From Cannabis sativa (Eukaryota; Streptophyta; Magnoliopsida; Rosales; Cannabaceae): 64,000 bases of DNA. Positions 13,435-26,111 of the stretch are shown piece by piece. A program made the position numbers and the translations under genes. Under the pieces are notes generated by a model, which was given only the letters and a program-made list of their open reading frames with translations, did not search any database and was not told the origin of the DNA. The stretch lies in NCBI RefSeq assembly GCF_029168945.1, contig NC_083610.1, positions 50,547,429 to 50,611,428 of the forward strand, written 5' to 3'. Numbering within the stretch: the stretch's first letter is position 1; each line of letters opens with the position of its first letter.

Positions 13435-13859
13435 TCTCCCACTTAGGAAACATATGTTCTCTGATAAATGTATAACCTTATGAGCTCAAAATTTGCGATT
13501 ATGTAAAGGTATTCACAATAATCTCGTCCCTCTGCTATACCAATATAGGATCAAAGTAGTTTTTATCATATCAATCATGACTAAACCCATCAATGGTCAC
13601 ATATACAAATATAGCCAAATGACATAGATCAATCATGGATGCGTAGCATGGAAATTATATGCATTGTGAATCGACCATGCCTATTTCCAACTGGTCCTTA
13701 AACCAAAGTGAGGTAAGATTAAACATGACAAAACAAAGTGAATGAACTAAAAACTTTATTTTTGATCAGAAAATAACCAAATACATAAATGTCTTAAACA
13801 AACATAAAGAAAAAAAAATATAAAGTCTCACTAAATCATGATATCTTCAAGCAATACTA

Positions 13860-14900
13860 CACCCACATGAGTAGTGTGCCCATGACAGACCTTGGGTGGT
13901 AATCTTTTTGTGAGTGGATCCGCTATCATGGAGTTTGTCCCAATGTGCTCTATGAATATTCTCCGCTCTACACTCTTTCTTTCACAACTAGGAACTTTAT
14001 GTCAATATGTTTTGACTTGGATGAGCTCTTATTGTTATTCGAATACAATATTGTTATTTTATTGTCACAAAATTTCTTGAGTTGTCTTTCTACATTCTCC
14101 AAAATATGCAGCCTAGTGACAAAGTTTCTCAGTCATATTCCCTAATTTGATGACCATAACTTGCTACAAATTCTGTTGCCATAGTGGAAGAAGCTATAAG
14201 TGTTTGTTTAATACTTTTCCAGGATATAGCTCCTCCAGCTAAGAGAAAAATATAGCCTGATGTACACCTTTTGCTATCTTGGCATCCAACGAAATCAGAA
14301 TAAGAATACCCTACGACCTCCAAATGATTTGACTTCCTGTATGTGAGCATGTGATCTTTTGTTCTCTAAAGATACCTCATAACCCTCTTGGCTGCTATCC
14401 CATGGTCCATACTAGGATTGCTTAAATATCTGCCCATCATCCTAACAATGTACGTAATATCTAAACATGTACACACCTGAAGATACATTAGACTCCCAAT
14501 AGCTGATGCATAGGGAATCTTTTGTACTTCCTGAATTTTAAGGTTACTTTTAGGACATTGACTAAGACAGAATTTATCTCCTTTAGCAATAGGGTTATCA
14601 CCTGATCTACAATCTTGCATGCCAATAGCTCTTTTATGATAATCTAGGAATACCCCAAGAATGATCTCGATGTATTTAAAATCCTAAAACAAAAGAGGCG
14701 TCACTAAGATCTTTCATATTAAATTGCTTAGATAGAAATCTCTTAGTTTCGTGCAATAAGTTTATATCATTAGTGGCAAGCAATATGTCATTGACATTGT
14801 TATCCAGGTTTTTGCACATTGACGTGGCGATAGGATCAGATGACACATGTCCCATAGTTTTGATACATGGGTGGAGGAAGGTACCCCTAGTAGCCTGCAC
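13860..14900 (-). pseudogene. pol: Decayed copia reverse transcriptase / RNase H
   Basis: Minus-strand pieces in several frames run in the normal order. 14900-14676 has NDILLATNDINLLHETKRFL, the region of the RT catalytic Y-V-D-D in which the first residues have changed to N-V-N-D. 14620-14366 has the RT tail (IGSLMYLQVCTCLDITYIV). 14350-14129 has the start of RNase H (SDFVGCQDSKRCTSGYIFLL ... ATEFVA). 14060-13865 has the RNase H end (KHIDIKFLVVKERV, then ADPLTK). Frameshifts and stops separate them and upstream pol and gag are gone, so it is an old remnant. Confidence 0.82.
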
Positions 14901-15049
14901 ATGATTTGTAAGTGTTTACGATTGTCTGTTACCTAAGCAATGTTGTAGAGAAGACATCCGACCAGGTAGAAGTGTGTTTGTGTCGAGAAACTTTAGAATA
15001 ACCTTGTTGTGTCCAGAAATGAAGGTGATCCCTACAATCGTGGGATTGA
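14901..15049. other. Junction between copia remnant and Tat-type LTR
   Basis: No feature recognised. The left end of the Tat LTR could lie in here but is not clear. Confidence 0.4.
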
Positions 15050-15385
15050 GTCAGAGAAATATGACAATTATTTCTAGTTTCCTATTTCTTATATTGCAAT
15101 TATGTAATCATTGTAATTTCCTATTTTGATGAATTGTAAGCAAAAGGGAAACCATCCCTATTACTCAAAGATTAGTTGTAAGAACTTTCAAGAGGAAGAA
15201 CACTTTGTTCCTTCTCTTAAGTCAATACAATACAAGGGGAATAGGCTATTACCAGACTCACAGGGCCAAACCTCTTTAAAATATGGTATTAACTTTACCT
15301 TATTATTTTTGTTCTCTTTTAATTATATTATTCAATTGCTTATTATTTGCCTCACTGTTGTTGGCTAAAAGCGAGGTCAACATTT

Positions 15386-15404
15386 TGGTGTTATCATTGA
15401 GAGC
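15386..15404 (+). other. Candidate primer-binding site of remnant G
   Basis: TGGTGTTATCATTGAGAGC begins four bases after the LTR end and starts with the expected TGG. Element E has the same site with two changes. The matching tRNA is not identified here. Confidence 0.55.
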
Positions 15405-15444
15405 AAAAACACAAGTTCTTTGTCTTAACCTTTGACAGGTAAAC

Positions 15445-16243
15445 ATGATGGTTGTACAAACCCGTAGAGGTGGCCTTGATGATCAGGGCGACCCGATGGT
15501 GACAGATCCCAATGTGCAAACTCTTGGAAACAAGAAATGACCACCAGGGACAAACCCTGAACAAGTTAATACAGAACCACCTACTATAGGCCATGGAGTG
15601 ACTTTCCCTTTGGCTGGGATCACACCAAGCGTGCAAGAGACTGCAAACGCAAGTTTGACAGCCGATCAATCCACTCCCGACACTGAGATACCGTCTACCA
15701 CTAATACTCAGAGGCCAGTTAGACATGACACTAAAATCAAGAACCTCCGAGTAGCCCTTAGGCTCATGCAAGGTCATACCAATGCTTTGCACCATGATCA
15801 AGAGGATCTCCATGCAGCCATAAACCTTGCATTTGACGAACAAAAATGTCAATTTATAGAATGGAGGGACCGGGATATGGAAACTCTGAGGGCTCAGCAG
15901 GCAACCATTGATGATCGCACCAGGCAGGCCACTGTACTAATAAGAAGGGCCTACCAAGTCACCAATCAATAACCGTCCACTGCGTCCAGTATTCCCCTCG
16001 GTGGGTCATAAAGGTATGCACTTGGGCATATTGTACAAACTCACAGTGGTTAGCCGTCCAATCCAAGGACATAGGTTCAGCCTATGGGCCAAACGGTAGA
16101 TGGCCAGATCGTGCCAGACCGTCCTTTGGGAGGAGTTATACACACCAACTTCACCCCTACTGAAATTTTTGGCCAGCCTACCACCCAAACAAGTCAGACA
16201 CCAAGGCCACCTCGTACCTTGGTGTTTTATAGATTGGGTACTG
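15445..16243 (+). pseudogene. gag: Tat-type gag, N-terminal part, broken
   Basis: Starts MMVVQTRRGGLDDQGD, meets a TGA at 15538-15540, and reopens through 15598-15972 (proline/threonine-rich, then a charged helical stretch ending RRAYQVTNQ and a stop). The start and layout parallel the gag of element E at 61643. It is interrupted at 16243 by a solo LTR whose TSD is TACTG. The second half resumes at 27211. Confidence 0.65.
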
Positions 16244-17053
16244 TGTTGGAATTTATTTTACAAGGATCTTAGATCTACTCATAAGTATGTTGTTTAAACA
16301 CCCTAAATATGAACTTTCTAAAACGATAAATTTAAAAACATATAAAGTTAAGAAAACCTTACATTGATGCAGCAGAATTAATGTCTCCTTCCACTCAGAT
16401 CTCTAACCCTTGTATCCTTTCTGTAGCAGAGTATAATCAAGATCTGAGCCGGAATGTCCTTCTTCTTCAAGTTTGATCCTTCACAATCTTCCAATCTATG
16501 ATTGAGTTACTGCTTGCTGTGTGTGGGAACTTACTCTTTCACTAGGGTTCGAAATTGATGAAGGGAAAGGAGAAGAGAGGGTTTCGGCCAGGTATAGAAA
16601 GTGGGGAAGGCTCAGTTTTCTGAAGAGAGAAATTTCTGTCAGAAAGGCTTGTGAAAACTTGTTAAATTGACTGAGCCATCACTTTCTATTTATAGGCAAC
16701 TACTAGGTTTAGGTTAGGAATTATTTGGCATTAAAATAATGAAAAAATCAATTTGAAACTCCACAATAAGTGGCCGGCCAAGGTGTAGTAGTGGGCCCCA
16801 CTTGATTTTGCAGTTTTATCAATTTTTATTTCTATTTTCTCAAAAACGCCAATTTTTCAATTCTAATCTTTTAAATGCCAAAACTAATTATTTAATAACT
16901 AAAATAGATTATTAAATAATATTGTCATTTAATTTAATTATTAATTAGACATATAAAGTCCATTAATAAATAAATAAACCTAGAAACTTTTTTCTTTACA
17001 ATTTCACCCCTGCTTAGTGAAAATTCATAAAATTAGACATAGTCTAAGTTTAG

Positions 17054-19123
17054 TGTAATGACCGCTCTAGTAATATGGATTAGAAAAGGCAATTAGCACT
17101 AATTTTTATTATTTTATTATTATTTGTGAATTAAATTTAAATGTGGACCCCAATATTTAGAAATAAATATTAGAGTTATAATTTCTCAATTTCGGAGATT
17201 TTATTAAACTCTAGGGGTATTATCTAGCTTGTATGTGTAATATGTTATTTTTGTAATTTTTGTTTGGCGACAACGGAAAATGCGATGGATGGCTAGATTG
17301 ATCACATGGGTAAGTTTAGAACCTTATTTCATAGTGGGAAATATTTTAGAGAAAATATTTTATCGGGATTGAGCGGGGTTATGGAATTGACCATTTTACC
17401 CCTAGCTTTAGAATTAACCAAGTTTTAACCTTAAGGGCTTTTTAGTCTTTTCTTAATTGGTGAGGGGTAGGTGGCTGCCCTTAGTAATGACACCTATTTT
17501 ATTTTGAATTTTAACTAAATGAAAAGGGGTTTTATTTTGAAAAAGAGATTAAAAATTAAAGAAAATCAAGAACCATTCCTCTTTTCTCTCTCTTGGGGTT
17601 CGGCTCTCTCAAACCAGAAGGAAAAACCCAAAGTTTTCTTCATAATTTCTGTATTTCCATCCAAGGATTCAAAGGAAAATATCTAAGGTAACCCTAGCTC
17701 CTTTCTCTTTCAAGTTCATGAAGTTGTAGGTTGGTTTTTGAGGTGATTTTGGGTAATAGGGGCTGTTAGAGTTTAAGGTTTGCTTAGTTCGAATTTTAGG
17801 GTTTGTTTAGCTTAATTCTAGTTCATGGTAGCTGGTTTAGAGATTGGTTGTTAGTTTTGAGCAATTCTAAGCTTTGAGTTCAAGCTTTAAGCTTTAATGG
17901 CAAGTTGATATTTATTGTGTTTTTCTGTGAAATACTGGCTGGGTTTTATTGTGTATGCCTTGATTAGGAGCTCTGGAGAATTTGGTATCATTTGGTGGAA
18001 AATTGAGCAAAGAAGGAAGTGTTTTGGGAATACTGGTGCAAACCGGCAAGCCGGTTTGCCATGCCCCAAAAACCGGTTTGCCGGTTTTGGCAGAATTCCC
18101 GAACACTTCGTTTTCTCAATTTTTGTCCATTTCAGTACCTCGGTTGGGTGTTTCCCCATTTCCAGAGTTAGAATAACCCCTTTAGAATATTGCAGAACCT
18201 AGGGTTTTGGTTTTGGGTTTCCCGGGATTAGGGTTTTAATCATGTGACTTACCCGGTTTCAAAATATGATTAGGGCATCCATCTAGCACAGAAATTCCGT
18301 TCAGGTCGGCTAGCACACTTGAATTCGGAAAACGGAGTAAGAAGCGTGTATAATGTATGATGTGATTATCTGAATGTATGTATGTGTTAATATGTATACA
18401 TGCTTATTTATTGTGACTCATACACTACCAACACTGGTACAGTTGTGGTACGGAGTGCATTGGTAAGGTGTGTGATGTTTGAAGTACATCATAATGTTAC
18501 CAGTACTTGTACGGGAAAGTACAGGGTGTCTGTGGTACAACACTAGATAGTACTCAGGGTGCGGTCATACCTTACCTACACTAATACGAAGGTATTATGA
18601 GTGTATGTGGTACATGGTACATGGTCGTGTCCCAGTTAGAACGTTCATACTCATCTGTTAAGCTCTGTAAATAGGTGTATGGGCGCCTATTTACAGGTCG
18701 GAAATTATATGATATGTTATATGCATTTCTTACTGAGTCTGTTGACTCACATTTTCTGCTTCCATGTGTAGGTAAAGGAAAGGCGAAGGCTGAACAGGAG
18801 TGATCCTGAGCTCGGGTGAGATTGTACATGTCAAGCAGCGCGACCTGGAGTGTTCGGTCTCGGGACATCTGGGAGTTGTATTTTGAAAGTCGCTGTGCGA
18901 CCTGTAAATCTGTATATTTTGGAATGTATGCTTAAAAAGTAAAGTTTGTAAAGTTTTAAAAATCGGGATCCCGGCACTTGTAAATATTTCATTAAATTAC
19001 AAAGTTTAATGTTTAATGCAAAAGTTTTAATTTGACACGTTTTTCGAGAAATTTCTTTGATTAGCAAAGATTGCACAATTATTGAAAAAGCACTGTAGCG
19101 TGCCTTAGCATTAGGGCGTTACA
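17054..19123 (+). repeat. Chromovirus 5' LTR
   Basis: TGTAATGACC...GGGCGTTACA, 2070 bp. It contains two strong CpG-rich inverted repeats: GCAAACCGGC-AA-GCCGGTTTGC (18038-18059) and AAAACCGG-TTTG-CCGGTTTT (18069-18088). Short open frames in both strands here are not genes. Confidence 0.95.
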
Positions 19124-19127
19124 ATTT

Positions 19128-19140
19128 TGGTATCAGAGCC
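19128..19140 (+). other. Chromovirus primer-binding site (initiator tRNA-Met)
   Basis: TGGTATCAGAGCC, four bases after the LTR end. Intact. Confidence 0.92.
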
Positions 19141-19405
19141 GCCAGGTTTGTCTACCGAAGCTTGCTATGACATGTACAATCTTCATCAGAGAAAGCTCGG
19201 TTCACGGTTCAGTAAGCCTGTACTTGCTTAGTATCTTAAATAAATGTGAATGTGAAAGCATGTTAGGAAGCATACTAGATTTAAATTAAATATATTTTCT
19301 TAAAAGAAAAGGAAGTGTGTTGCCTTTAAGTTATTAAGAGCGGTGTTAATTTTGATCGCTGTCTAACCTGCCTGGCTTATGGATTCGCAGGCTAAGTCCT
19401 ATTAA

Positions 19406-22162
19406 ATGGACGCCCCGCGAAATACAAGAAGTCAGGGTGGCATGGTTGAGACCGGAGGCGGTCAGAGGAATCCTCAAAATCCTCGTGGTCGCGGCCGTGG
19501 CCGTGGCAGAGCTCAGGGTGGTCGCCCTGTAAATCCACCTCAAGCTCCTCCTGATTGGGAGCAAAGATTTGCGGAGATGCAAGATAGAATCCGCCAGCAA
19601 GATGAAGAGATCCAAAGGTTGAGGCAGCAGGGTCCTCCTGCCGTGCCTCCTCAAGAAGTTCAGGCCGTTGCAGTTCCTGCGGTGCCAGCAGAACAACCTG
19701 TTGTTGGCAACCGTATGGAACCGTTGTACGAAAGATTTCGAAAACAGGCACCTCCAGTGTTTCTGGGAGGCCCTGATGTGATGAAGGCCGAGCAGTGGCT
19801 TTCGGTAATAGAACGCATCCTCAATTTTATGGGAGTGGTTGGAAATGACCGGGTAACCTGTGCCACTTTCCAGTTTCAGGAAGACGCTCTCGTGTGGTGG
19901 GAGTTAATAACCCTCACTCGAGACGTCACGCTGATGACCTGGGAAGAATTCAAGGAGATGTTTAACTCCAAGTATTACAATGAAGCAGTCCGCAGTGCAA
20001 AGCGGAAAGAGTTCACTGAGTTGGTTCAAACTGAGGGAATGTCGGTTACTGAATATACGACGAAGTTTGACCGGTTGGCCAAGTTGGCAGCGGGAATTGT
20101 GCCAACCGACTTCAGTAAGAAGGAAAAATACTTGGCGGGTTTGAGTGCAAAAATTAGACATGATCTGGTTATTACTACTACTGAGGCAACCACATATGCG
20201 GAGATGGTTGAAAAGGCTTTGAGAGCCGAGGGTGCGGTAAAATTCCTTCAGGAGCCCCGGGTGACTCCGAGTGTTGGTGGAACCCCCACTATTCCTACTC
20301 CTGTTTATGGTAGGGATGGTGGTGACTCCACCACCGAGCAGAAAAGAAAAGTTGTTCCAGCTTCTGGTGGCTCGGGGCAAAGCAAGCGGTTCCGTGGGAA
20401 CCAAGGCAGAGGGGGACGCCAGGGTTACTCGTATCCTGAGTGTCCAAGATGCAAGAAACATCATCCGGGAGAGTGTAACCGGAAGACATGCTTCCTGTGT
20501 GGCATGGTGGGGCATTTCAAGAAAGATTGCCCCCAGGCAAAGAAAGAGGAGCCAAAAGCTGAGGTAAAACCGGTTCGTGCTCGTGTGTTTGCCATTACCC
20601 AAGCTGACGCTGCAGCCAGTCCTTCTGTTGTGACAGGTCAGCTTCCCGTCAACAACTTGTTATTTACAGTATTATTTGACTCGGGAGCTACACGTTCATA
20701 TGTGGCTACAAGAGTGATTGATCTTTTGGGTAGGCCTTGTGAAATTTTAGAAAGAGGGTTCGGAACCCTAATGCCTAGCGGGGAATTGGTTATCTCTAAT
20801 AGGCGCATTAGGTCTATGCCGATTAGGATCGAAGATAGGGAATTGAGTACTGATCTCATAGAATTGAAACTAACTGAGTTTGATATTATACTGGGAATGG
20901 ATTTCTTATCCAAGTATTCGGCCAGTATAGATTGTAGGCGTAAAATGGTGACTTTTCAGCCGGAAGGTGAAGATCCATTTGTTTATGTTGGATCGGTTCA
21001 GGGGTCTCGGATCCCGGTTATTTCTGTGTTGAGAGCTAGGGATTTACTATGCAATGGTTGTGTAGGATTTCTAGCGGTAGTATTTGACTCCAGCAGACCT
21101 GAAACATTTGGGCCTGAGGTAGTTCGGGTAGTGAAAGATTTTCTTGATGTGTTTCCCGAGGAGTTGCCGGGATTGCCGCCACAACGAGAGATTGATTTTG
21201 TTATTGATTTGGCACCTGGAGTCGAACCTGTTTCTAAAGCTCCATATAGGATGGCTCCAGCAGAACTCAAGGAGCTTAAGTTGCAACTTCAGGGGATGCT
21301 GGACATTGGGTTTATTCGACCCAGTGTATCGCCCTGGGGAGCTCCGGTTCTCTTTGTAAAAAAGAAAGATGGTTCCCTCAGAATGTGTATTGATTATCGG
21401 GAACTTAACAAGCTGACGATTAAGAATAAGTACCCGTTGCCCAGAATCGACGATTTGTTCGATCAGCTTCAGGGAAAGACTGTGTTTTCAAAGATTGATT
21501 TACGGTCGGGTTATCACCAACTCAGAATTCGGGAGGAGGACATACCGAAGACTGCTTTTAGAACCAGATATGGGCACTATGAGTTTCTGGTAATGTCATT
21601 CGGATTGACTAATGCTCCTGCGGCCTTTATGGATCTTATGAATAGAGTATTCAAGGATTTCCTCGATAACTGCGTTATAGTGTTTATCGATGACATTCTT
21701 GTATACTCTCGGTCAGATGAGGAGCACGAGCATCATCTTCGAATGGTGTTACAGCGACTTAGGGATCACAAGCTGTATGCCAAGTTCAAAAAGTGTGAAT
21801 TCTGGTTGTCCGAGGTATCCTTTCTGGGTCATATTGTGGGGAAGAATGGAATTATGGTCGATCCAAACAAGGTGGAATCAGTGAAGAATTGGCCGAGGCC
21901 TAGGTCTGTGACGGAAATTCGAAGTTTTCTCGGGTTAGCAGGGTATTATCGACGTTTCGTCGAAGGATTTTCTAAACTTTCTATGCCCCTAACCGAATTG
22001 ACTAAGAAAAATCAGAGATTTGTGTGGTCAGATAAGTGTGAATCAAGCTTTCAGGAGTTGAAGCAGCGTTTGATAACAGCTCCGGTGTTAGCTTTGCCAT
22101 CAGATCAAGAGAAATTTGTTGTGTATTGTGATGCATCCAGACGAGTGCGGGATGTGTTCTGA
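19406..22162 (+). CDS. gag-pol: Chromovirus gag-protease-reverse transcriptase polyprotein, truncated by frameshift
   Basis: An open frame of 918 codons starting at ATG 19406. Domains in order: Arg/Gly-rich N-terminus with RGRGRGRGR (~27-35); Ty3-type capsid (retrotrans_gag, ~115-270); zinc knuckle [14 protein letters not shown] (~361-374); aspartic protease with [10 protein letters not shown] (~425); reverse transcriptase with [23 protein letters not shown] and catalytic [10 protein letters not shown] (~758-767); then the connection and start of RNase H (YCDAS, ~910). Capsid packages the RNA, protease cuts the polyprotein and RT copies RNA to DNA in the particle. The frame ends about 12 residues after YCDAS because one base is missing near 22140. 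RNase H continues in the next frame at 22162. Confidence 0.95.
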   Translation: MDAPRNTRSQGGMVETGGGQRNPQNPRGRGRGRGRAQGGRPVNPPQAPPDWEQRFAEMQDRIRQQDEEIQRLRQQGPPAVPPQEVQAVAVPAVPAEQPVVGNRMEPLYERFRKQAPPVFLGGPDVMKAEQWLSVIERILNFMGVVGNDRVTCATFQFQEDALVWWELITLTRDVTLMTWEEFKEMFNSKYYNEAVRSAKRKEFTELVQTEGMSVTEYTTKFDRLAKLAAGIVPTDFSKKEKYLAGLSAKIRHDLVITTTEATTYAEMVEKALRAEGAVKFLQEPRVTPSVGGTPTIPTPVYGRDGGDSTTEQKRKVVPASGGSGQSKRFRGNQGRGGRQGYSYPECPRCKKHHPGECNRKTCFLCGMVGHFKKDCPQAKKEEPKAEVKPVRARVFAITQADAAASPSVVTGQLPVNNLLFTVLFDSGATRSYVATRVIDLLGRPCEILERGFGTLMPSGELVISNRRIRSMPIRIEDRELSTDLIELKLTEFDIILGMDFLSKYSASIDCRRKMVTFQPEGEDPFVYVGSVQGSRIPVISVLRARDLLCNGCVGFLAVVFDSSRPETFGPEVVRVVKDFLDVFPEELPGLPPQREIDFVIDLAPGVEPVSKAPYRMAPAELKELKLQLQGMLDIGFIRPSVSPWGAPVLFVKKKDGSLRMCIDYRELNKLTIKNKYPLPRIDDLFDQLQGKTVFSKIDLRSGYHQLRIREEDIPKTAFRTRYGHYEFLVMSFGLTNAPAAFMDLMNRVFKDFLDNCVIVFIDDILVYSRSDEEHEHHLRMVLQRLRDHKLYAKFKKCEFWLSEVSFLGHIVGKNGIMVDPNKVESVKNWPRPRSVTEIRSFLGLAGYYRRFVEGFSKLSMPLTELTKKNQRFVWSDKCESSFQELKQRLITAPVLALPSDQEKFVVYCDASRRVRDVF

Positions 22163-22932
22163 TGCAAGCTGACAGAGTCATAGCCTATGCCTCTCGTCAA
22201 CTGAAGGATTATGAGCAGCGTTATCCAACTCATGATTTAGAGCTCGCTGCTGTGGTTTTTGCTTTAAAGATATGGCGACATTATCTTTACGGTGAAAAGT
22301 GTGAAATTTATACTGATCATAAAAGTCTTAAATACTTTTTCACCCAAAAAGATCTGAATATGAGGCAGAGAAGGTGGTTGGAGTTAGTTAAGGACTACGA
22401 TTGTGAAATACTGTATCACCCCGGGAAAGCCAATGTCGTGGCCGATGCTCTAAGCAGAAAAGGTCCCGGTCAAGTGTGTACTACGGTTATGATAGCTCCT
22501 CAACTAGCCTCGGAAATGGTTAGTGCAGGAATTGAGTTCGTGGTCGGGAAACTACATAATTTAACACTCCAATCTGATCTGTTGGAGAGAATCAGAAAGG
22601 CACAACTGGAAGATCCCGAGCTAGTTAAAGTTCGAGATGAAGTGGTAGCTGGTCGGCCTAGAGGTTTTACAGTCTCGAGCAGTGGAATGTTGCTATATAA
22701 AGCTCGAGTTTGTGTTCCTAGTGTGGATGAGCTTAAGAAAGAAATACTGGATGAAGCTCACACCACGCCTTATTCGTTGCATCCGGGAACCACCAAGATG
22801 TATCAGGATTTGAAACCCTACTTCTGGTGGTATGGGATGAAAAGAGATGTGGTGGACTACGTGTCCAAGTGTTTAACACCGGCCAGATTAAGGCTGAACA
22901 TCAGAGGCCGGCAGGGTTATTACAGCCTTTAG
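22162..22932 (+). CDS. pol: Chromovirus RNase H and integrase zinc-binding domain, separated by frameshifts
   Basis: Continues the polyprotein in another frame. It shows [18 protein letters not shown], then the RNase H core [16 protein letters not shown], the [10 protein letters not shown] motif and the end DALSRK (~100), then the integrase HHCC finger with the two histidines in [13 protein letters not shown]. The last part should carry the C-x-x-C pair, but after the first Cys the sequence reads [11 protein letters not shown] small indel near 22875 removes the second Cys and throws the frame, ending the ORF at 22932. The Met at 22162 is internal to the original polyprotein, not a true start. 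Confidence 0.92.
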   Translation: MQADRVIAYASRQLKDYEQRYPTHDLELAAVVFALKIWRHYLYGEKCEIYTDHKSLKYFFTQKDLNMRQRRWLELVKDYDCEILYHPGKANVVADALSRKGPGQVCTTVMIAPQLASEMVSAGIEFVVGKLHNLTLQSDLLERIRKAQLEDPELVKVRDEVVAGRPRGFTVSSSGMLLYKARVCVPSVDELKKEILDEAHTTPYSLHPGTTKMYQDLKPYFWWYGMKRDVVDYVSKCLTPARLRLNIRGRQGYYSL

Positions 22933-24041
22933 TCCTTCCAGAATGGAAGTGGGAGGACATCACAATGGACTTCGTAACTGGTTTGCCTAGAACTACAGGA
23001 ATGTATGATTCTGTTTGGGTCATCGTGGACAGATTCACAAAGTCAGCTCACTTCTTACCAGTGAAAGTTACATATTCAGTGGATCAATATGCTGAACTGT
23101 ATGTGAAGGAGATAGTTCGTCTCCATGGAGCCCCTAAATCTATTGTATCAGACAGGGATCCAAAGTTCACATCGAAGTTTTGGGTGGGTCTTCAGAAGGC
23201 TATGGGTACCAAGTTAAAGTTTAGTACAGCCTTTCACCCTCAGACTGATGGTCAGTCAGAAAGAACTATCCAGATTTTAGAAGACCTATTGCGAGCCTGT
23301 GTCATGAACTTTGAGGGTTCATGGAGTAAGTACTTGCCTTTAATTGAATTCTCCTACAACAACAGCTACCAAAGTACAATAGGGATGGCTCCCTATGAGA
23401 TGTTATATGGTAGAAAACGTCGTTCTCCTATTCATTGGGACGAGACAGGAGAAAGGAAGTACCTGGGTCCAGAATTAGTGCAGAGAACCAATGAAGCTAT
23501 TGATAAGATCAAGGCTCGAATGCTTGCTTCTCAAAGCAGGCAGAAAAGTTATGCTGATCCGAAGCGCAGAGATGTTACATTCCAGGCAGGGGAACATGTT
23601 TTCCTGCGGGTTTCACCAATGAAGGGTATTAGACGCTTCGGGAAGAAGGGTAAGTTAAGCCCTAGGTTCATTGGGCCATTTCAGATACTTGAGAAGGTCG
23701 GGCAGGTAGCGTATCGGCTAGCCTTACCACCAGCACTATCGGCTGTTCATGACGTATTTCACATTTCTATGTTAAGGAAATACGTATCAGACCCGACTCA
23801 TGTCTTGAGTTATGAAGCCCTTGAACTTCAATCAGATTTATCCTATGAAGAGCAACCTGTTCAGATTTTGGATAGAAAAGAAAAAGTTCTTCGGAACAAA
23901 ACTATTGCTCTGGTTAAGGTTCTCTGGAGGAATAGTAAGGTGGAAGAAGCCACCTGGGAGTTGGAGTCGGATATGAGGACTCAGCATCCAGAACTATTCA
24001 GGTTAGATTTCGGGGACGAAATCCTATTAACGGGGGGATAA
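22870..24041 (+). CDS. int: Chromovirus integrase core and C-terminal chromodomain, frame-shifted
   Basis: The polyprotein goes on in a third frame. It carries the integrase catalytic core with Asp in [11 protein letters not shown], Asp in [11 protein letters not shown] and Glu in DGQSERTIQ (a D-D-35-E arrangement). The [14 protein letters not shown] linker follows, then near the end a chromodomain-like segment, [20 protein letters not shown], which targets integration to heterochromatin in chromoviruses. An open frame in this phase begins at 22827, but the first ~15 codons are out-of-frame sequence. The stop lies two bases before the 3' LTR. Confidence 0.93.
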
Positions 24042-24042
24042 T
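24030..24042 (+). other. Chromovirus polypurine tract
   Basis: The purine-rich run ACGGGGGGATAAT directly precedes the 3' LTR start TGTAATGACC. It overlaps the integrase stop codon. Confidence 0.85.
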
Positions 24043-26111
24043 TGTAATGACCGCTCTAGTAATATGGATTAGAAAAGGCAATTAGCACTAATTTTTATTA
24101 TTTTATTATTATTTGTGAATTAAATTTAAATGTGGACCCCAATATTTAGAAATAAATATTAGAGTTATAATTTCTCAATTTCGGAGATTTTATTAAACTC
24201 TAGGGGTATTATCTAGCTTGTATGTGTAATATGTTATTTTTGTAATTTTTGTTTGGCGACAACGGAAAATGCGATGGATGGCTAGATTGATCACATGGGT
24301 AAGTTTAGAACCTTATTTCATAGTGGGAAATATTTTAGAGAAAATATTTTATCGGGATTGAGCGGGGTTATGGAATTGACCATTTTACCCCTAGCTTTAG
24401 AATTAACCAAGTTTTAACCTTAAGGGCTTTTTAGTCTTTTCTTAATTGGTGAGGGGTAGGTGGCTGCCCTTAGTAATGACACCTATTTTATTTTGAATTT
24501 TAACTAAATGAAAAGGGGTTTTATTTTGAAAAAAGAGATTAAAAATTAAAGAAAATCAAGAACCATTTCTCTTTTCTCTCTCTTGGGGTTCGGCTCTCTC
24601 AAACCAGAAGGAAAAACCCAAAGTTTTCTTCATAATTTCTGTATTTCCATCCAAGGATTCAAAGGAAAATATCTAAGGTAACCCTAGCTCCTTTCTCTTT
24701 CAAGTTCATGAAGTTGTAGGTTGGTTTTTGAGGTGATTTTGGGTAATAGGGGCTGTTAGAGTTTAAGGTTTGCTTAGTTCGAATTTTAGGGTTTGTTTAG
24801 CTTAATTCTAGTTCATGGTAGCTGGTTTAGAGATTGGTTGTTAGTTTTGAGCAATTCTAAGCTTTGAGTTCAAGCTTTAAGCTTTAATGGCAAGTTGATA
24901 TTTATTGTGTTTTTCTGTGAAATACTGGCTGGGTTTTATTGTGTATGCCTTGATTAGGAGCTCTGGAGAATTTGGTATCATTTGGTGGAAAATTGAGCAA
25001 AGAAGGAAGTGTTTTGGGAATACTGGTGCAAACCGGCAAGCCGGTTTGCCATGCCCCAAAAACCGGTTTGCCGGTTTTGGCAGAATTCCCGAACACTTCG
25101 TTTTCTCAATTTTTGTCCATTTCAGTACCTCGGTTGGGTGTTTCCCCATTTCCAGAGTTAGAATAACCCCTTTAGAATATTGCAGAACCTAGGGTTTTGG
25201 TTTTGGGTTTCCCGGGATTAGGGTTTTAATCATGTGACTTACCCGGTTTCAAAATATGATTAGGGCATCCATCTAGCACAGAAATTCCGTTCAGGTCGGC
25301 TAGCACACTTGAATTCGGAAAACAGGTAAGAACTGTGTATAATGTATGATGTGATTATCTGAATGTATGTATGTGTTAATATGTATACATGCTTATTTAT
25401 TGTGACTCATACACTACCAACACTGGTACAGTTGTGGTACGGAGTGCATTGGTAAGGTGTGTGATGTTTGAAGTACATCATAATGTTACCAGTACTTGTA
25501 CGGGAAAGTACAGGGTGTCTGTGGTACAACACTAGATAGTACTCAGGGTGCGGTCATACCTTACCTACACTAATACGAAGGTATTATGAGTGTATGTGGT
25601 ACATGGTACATGGTCGTGTCCCAGTTAGAACGTTCATACTCATCTGTTAAGCTCTGTAAATAGGTGTATGGGCGCCTATTTACAGGTCGGAAATTATATG
25701 ATATGTTATATGCATTTCTTGCGAGTCCGTTGACTCACGCTTTACGCTTCCATGTGTAGGTAAAGGAAAGGCGAAGGCTGAACAGGAGTGATCCTGAGCT
25801 CGGGTGAGATTGTACATGTCAAGCAGCGCGACCTGGAGTGTTCGGTCTCGGGACATCTGGGAGTTGTATTTTGAAAGTCGCTGTGCGACCTGTAAATCTG
25901 TATATTTTGGAATGTATGCTTAAAAAGTAAAGTTTGTAAAGTTTTAAAAATCGGGATCCCGGCACTTGTAAATATTTCATTAAATTACAAAGTTTAATGT
26001 TTAATGCAAAAGTTTTAATTTGACACGTTTTTCGAGAAATTTCTTTGATTAGCAAAGATTGCACAATTATTGAAAAAGCACTGTAGCGTGCCTTAGCATT
26101 AGGGCGTTACA
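24043..26111 (+). repeat. Chromovirus 3' LTR
   Basis: 2069 bp, nearly identical to 17054-19123. Differences are concentrated around 25320-25340 and 25720-25750, with two isolated changes near 24531 and 24568. Confidence 0.95.

Larger units (their letters stand above)
17054..26111 (+). mobile_element. Full-length chromovirus (Ty3/gypsy, Tekay/Del-like), 9058 bp
   Basis: Perfect 5-bp duplication TTTAG (17049-17053, 26112-26116). LTRs are 2070 and 2069 bp (17054-19123, 24043-26111), followed by a tRNA-Met primer site (19128-19140), gag-protease-RT-RNase H-integrase-chromodomain in chromovirus order, and a polypurine tract (24030-24042). LTRs are almost identical except in two short patches, so insertion is fairly recent. 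The coding region is broken by two small frameshifts (near 22140 and 22875), so the copy is probably not autonomous. It is nested in solo LTR A3. Confidence 0.96.

Noticed and set aside
15394..15852. 152-codon minus-strand frame
   Set aside because: Antisense to the Tat-type gag remnant; no domain.
17887..18202. Open frames on both strands repeated at 24877-25192
   Set aside because: They lie inside the two chromovirus LTRs and are identical because the LTRs are; no similarity to a protein family seen.
19904..20602. 232-codon minus-strand frame
   Set aside because: Antisense to the chromovirus gag, which has clear domains on the plus strand.
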